Assembly (NCBI GenBank): GCA_964630925.1
Contig: CAZVZK010000140.1
Coordinates: 1-27,654 of the forward strand
Source: RGDT01 sp964630925
Lineage (GTDB): Bacteria; Planctomycetota; Planctomycetia; Gemmatales; Gemmataceae
DNA: 27,654 nucleotides
Direction of reading: 5' to 3'
Below the pieces are notes generated by a model that saw nothing but the letters and a program-made list of their open reading frames with translations, ran no database searches and was not told where the DNA came from. Of the stretch, positions 27,576 to 27,654 are shown in pieces. The position numbers were made by a program, and so were the translations under genes. Positions within the stretch are counted from its first letter, which is position 1, and each line of letters begins with the position of its first letter.

Positions 27576-27654
27576 GGCAGAAGGATGAAGGACGGTGGGC
27601 GGGGGCGCACGACACGGTTTGCAAGGGTGGCGGGTGGTTTCGAGGGGTCATCGC

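Overview
The window is GC-rich and gene-dense and looks like chromosomal DNA of a planctomycete, probably Gemmataceae-like. This is inferred from the gene families, not from a marker gene. The pointers are a Tat-exported DUF1501 protein, a Ser/Thr kinase with an N-terminal zinc-ribbon-like segment and one membrane span, PQQ-type beta-propeller, LRR, DUF4139 and LCCL-domain exported proteins, a multiheme cytochrome with C-terminal helical repeats, and a fused AroD-AroE enzyme. I support 19 protein genes and one truncated gene copy. I saw no rRNA, tRNA, CRISPR array, transposase or integrase.

Layout. 1-4.5 kb (+): a secreted NIPSNAP protein, an exported HEAT/LCCL protein, a UPF1/IGHMBP2-type SF1 helicase and a fatty acid desaturase. 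4.6-6.4 kb (-): an Uup-type ABC-F ATPase. 6.4-7.2 kb: a roughly 790-base gap with a perfect 14-bp inverted repeat, two promoter-like elements exactly 100 bp apart and an AT-rich palindrome; it leads into an HSL-type alpha/beta hydrolase (7.2-8.1 kb, +). 8.4-16.4 kb (+): a PQQ-like propeller, a small Dabb protein, a giant kinase, a 5'-truncated 96%-identical copy of the Dabb gene, and an exported LRR protein. 16.6-17.2 kb (-): a monoheme Tll0287-like lipoprotein. 17.5-18.9 kb (+): a DUF1501 protein. 18.9-21.25 kb (-): an octaheme cytochrome c translationally coupled to a four-helix membrane protein. 21.4-23.6 kb (+): a DUF4139 protein. 23.7-27.5 kb (-): an operon-like cluster aroDE-aroK-prepilin peptidase-hisH.

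Main observations. (1) The kinase gene lies between a complete Dabb gene and a 246-bp copy of its 3' part in direct orientation. Recombination between the copies would remove the kinase and leave an intact Dabb gene. (2) The kinase's outer region is about 20 degenerate units of about 24 residues ending in a PDZ-like domain. (3) Three intergenic spacers share one architecture with different sequences: short tandem repeats forming outer inverted arms around an inner hairpin. (4) Several genes have a TA---T -10-like hexamer about 38-42 nt before the start codon, which also helps choose the kinase start.

Functionally the window mixes housekeeping metabolism (shikimate pathway, histidine biosynthesis, lipid desaturation, prepilin processing), translation or RNA maintenance (ABC-F, helicase) and a large share of exported or membrane proteins of unknown role.
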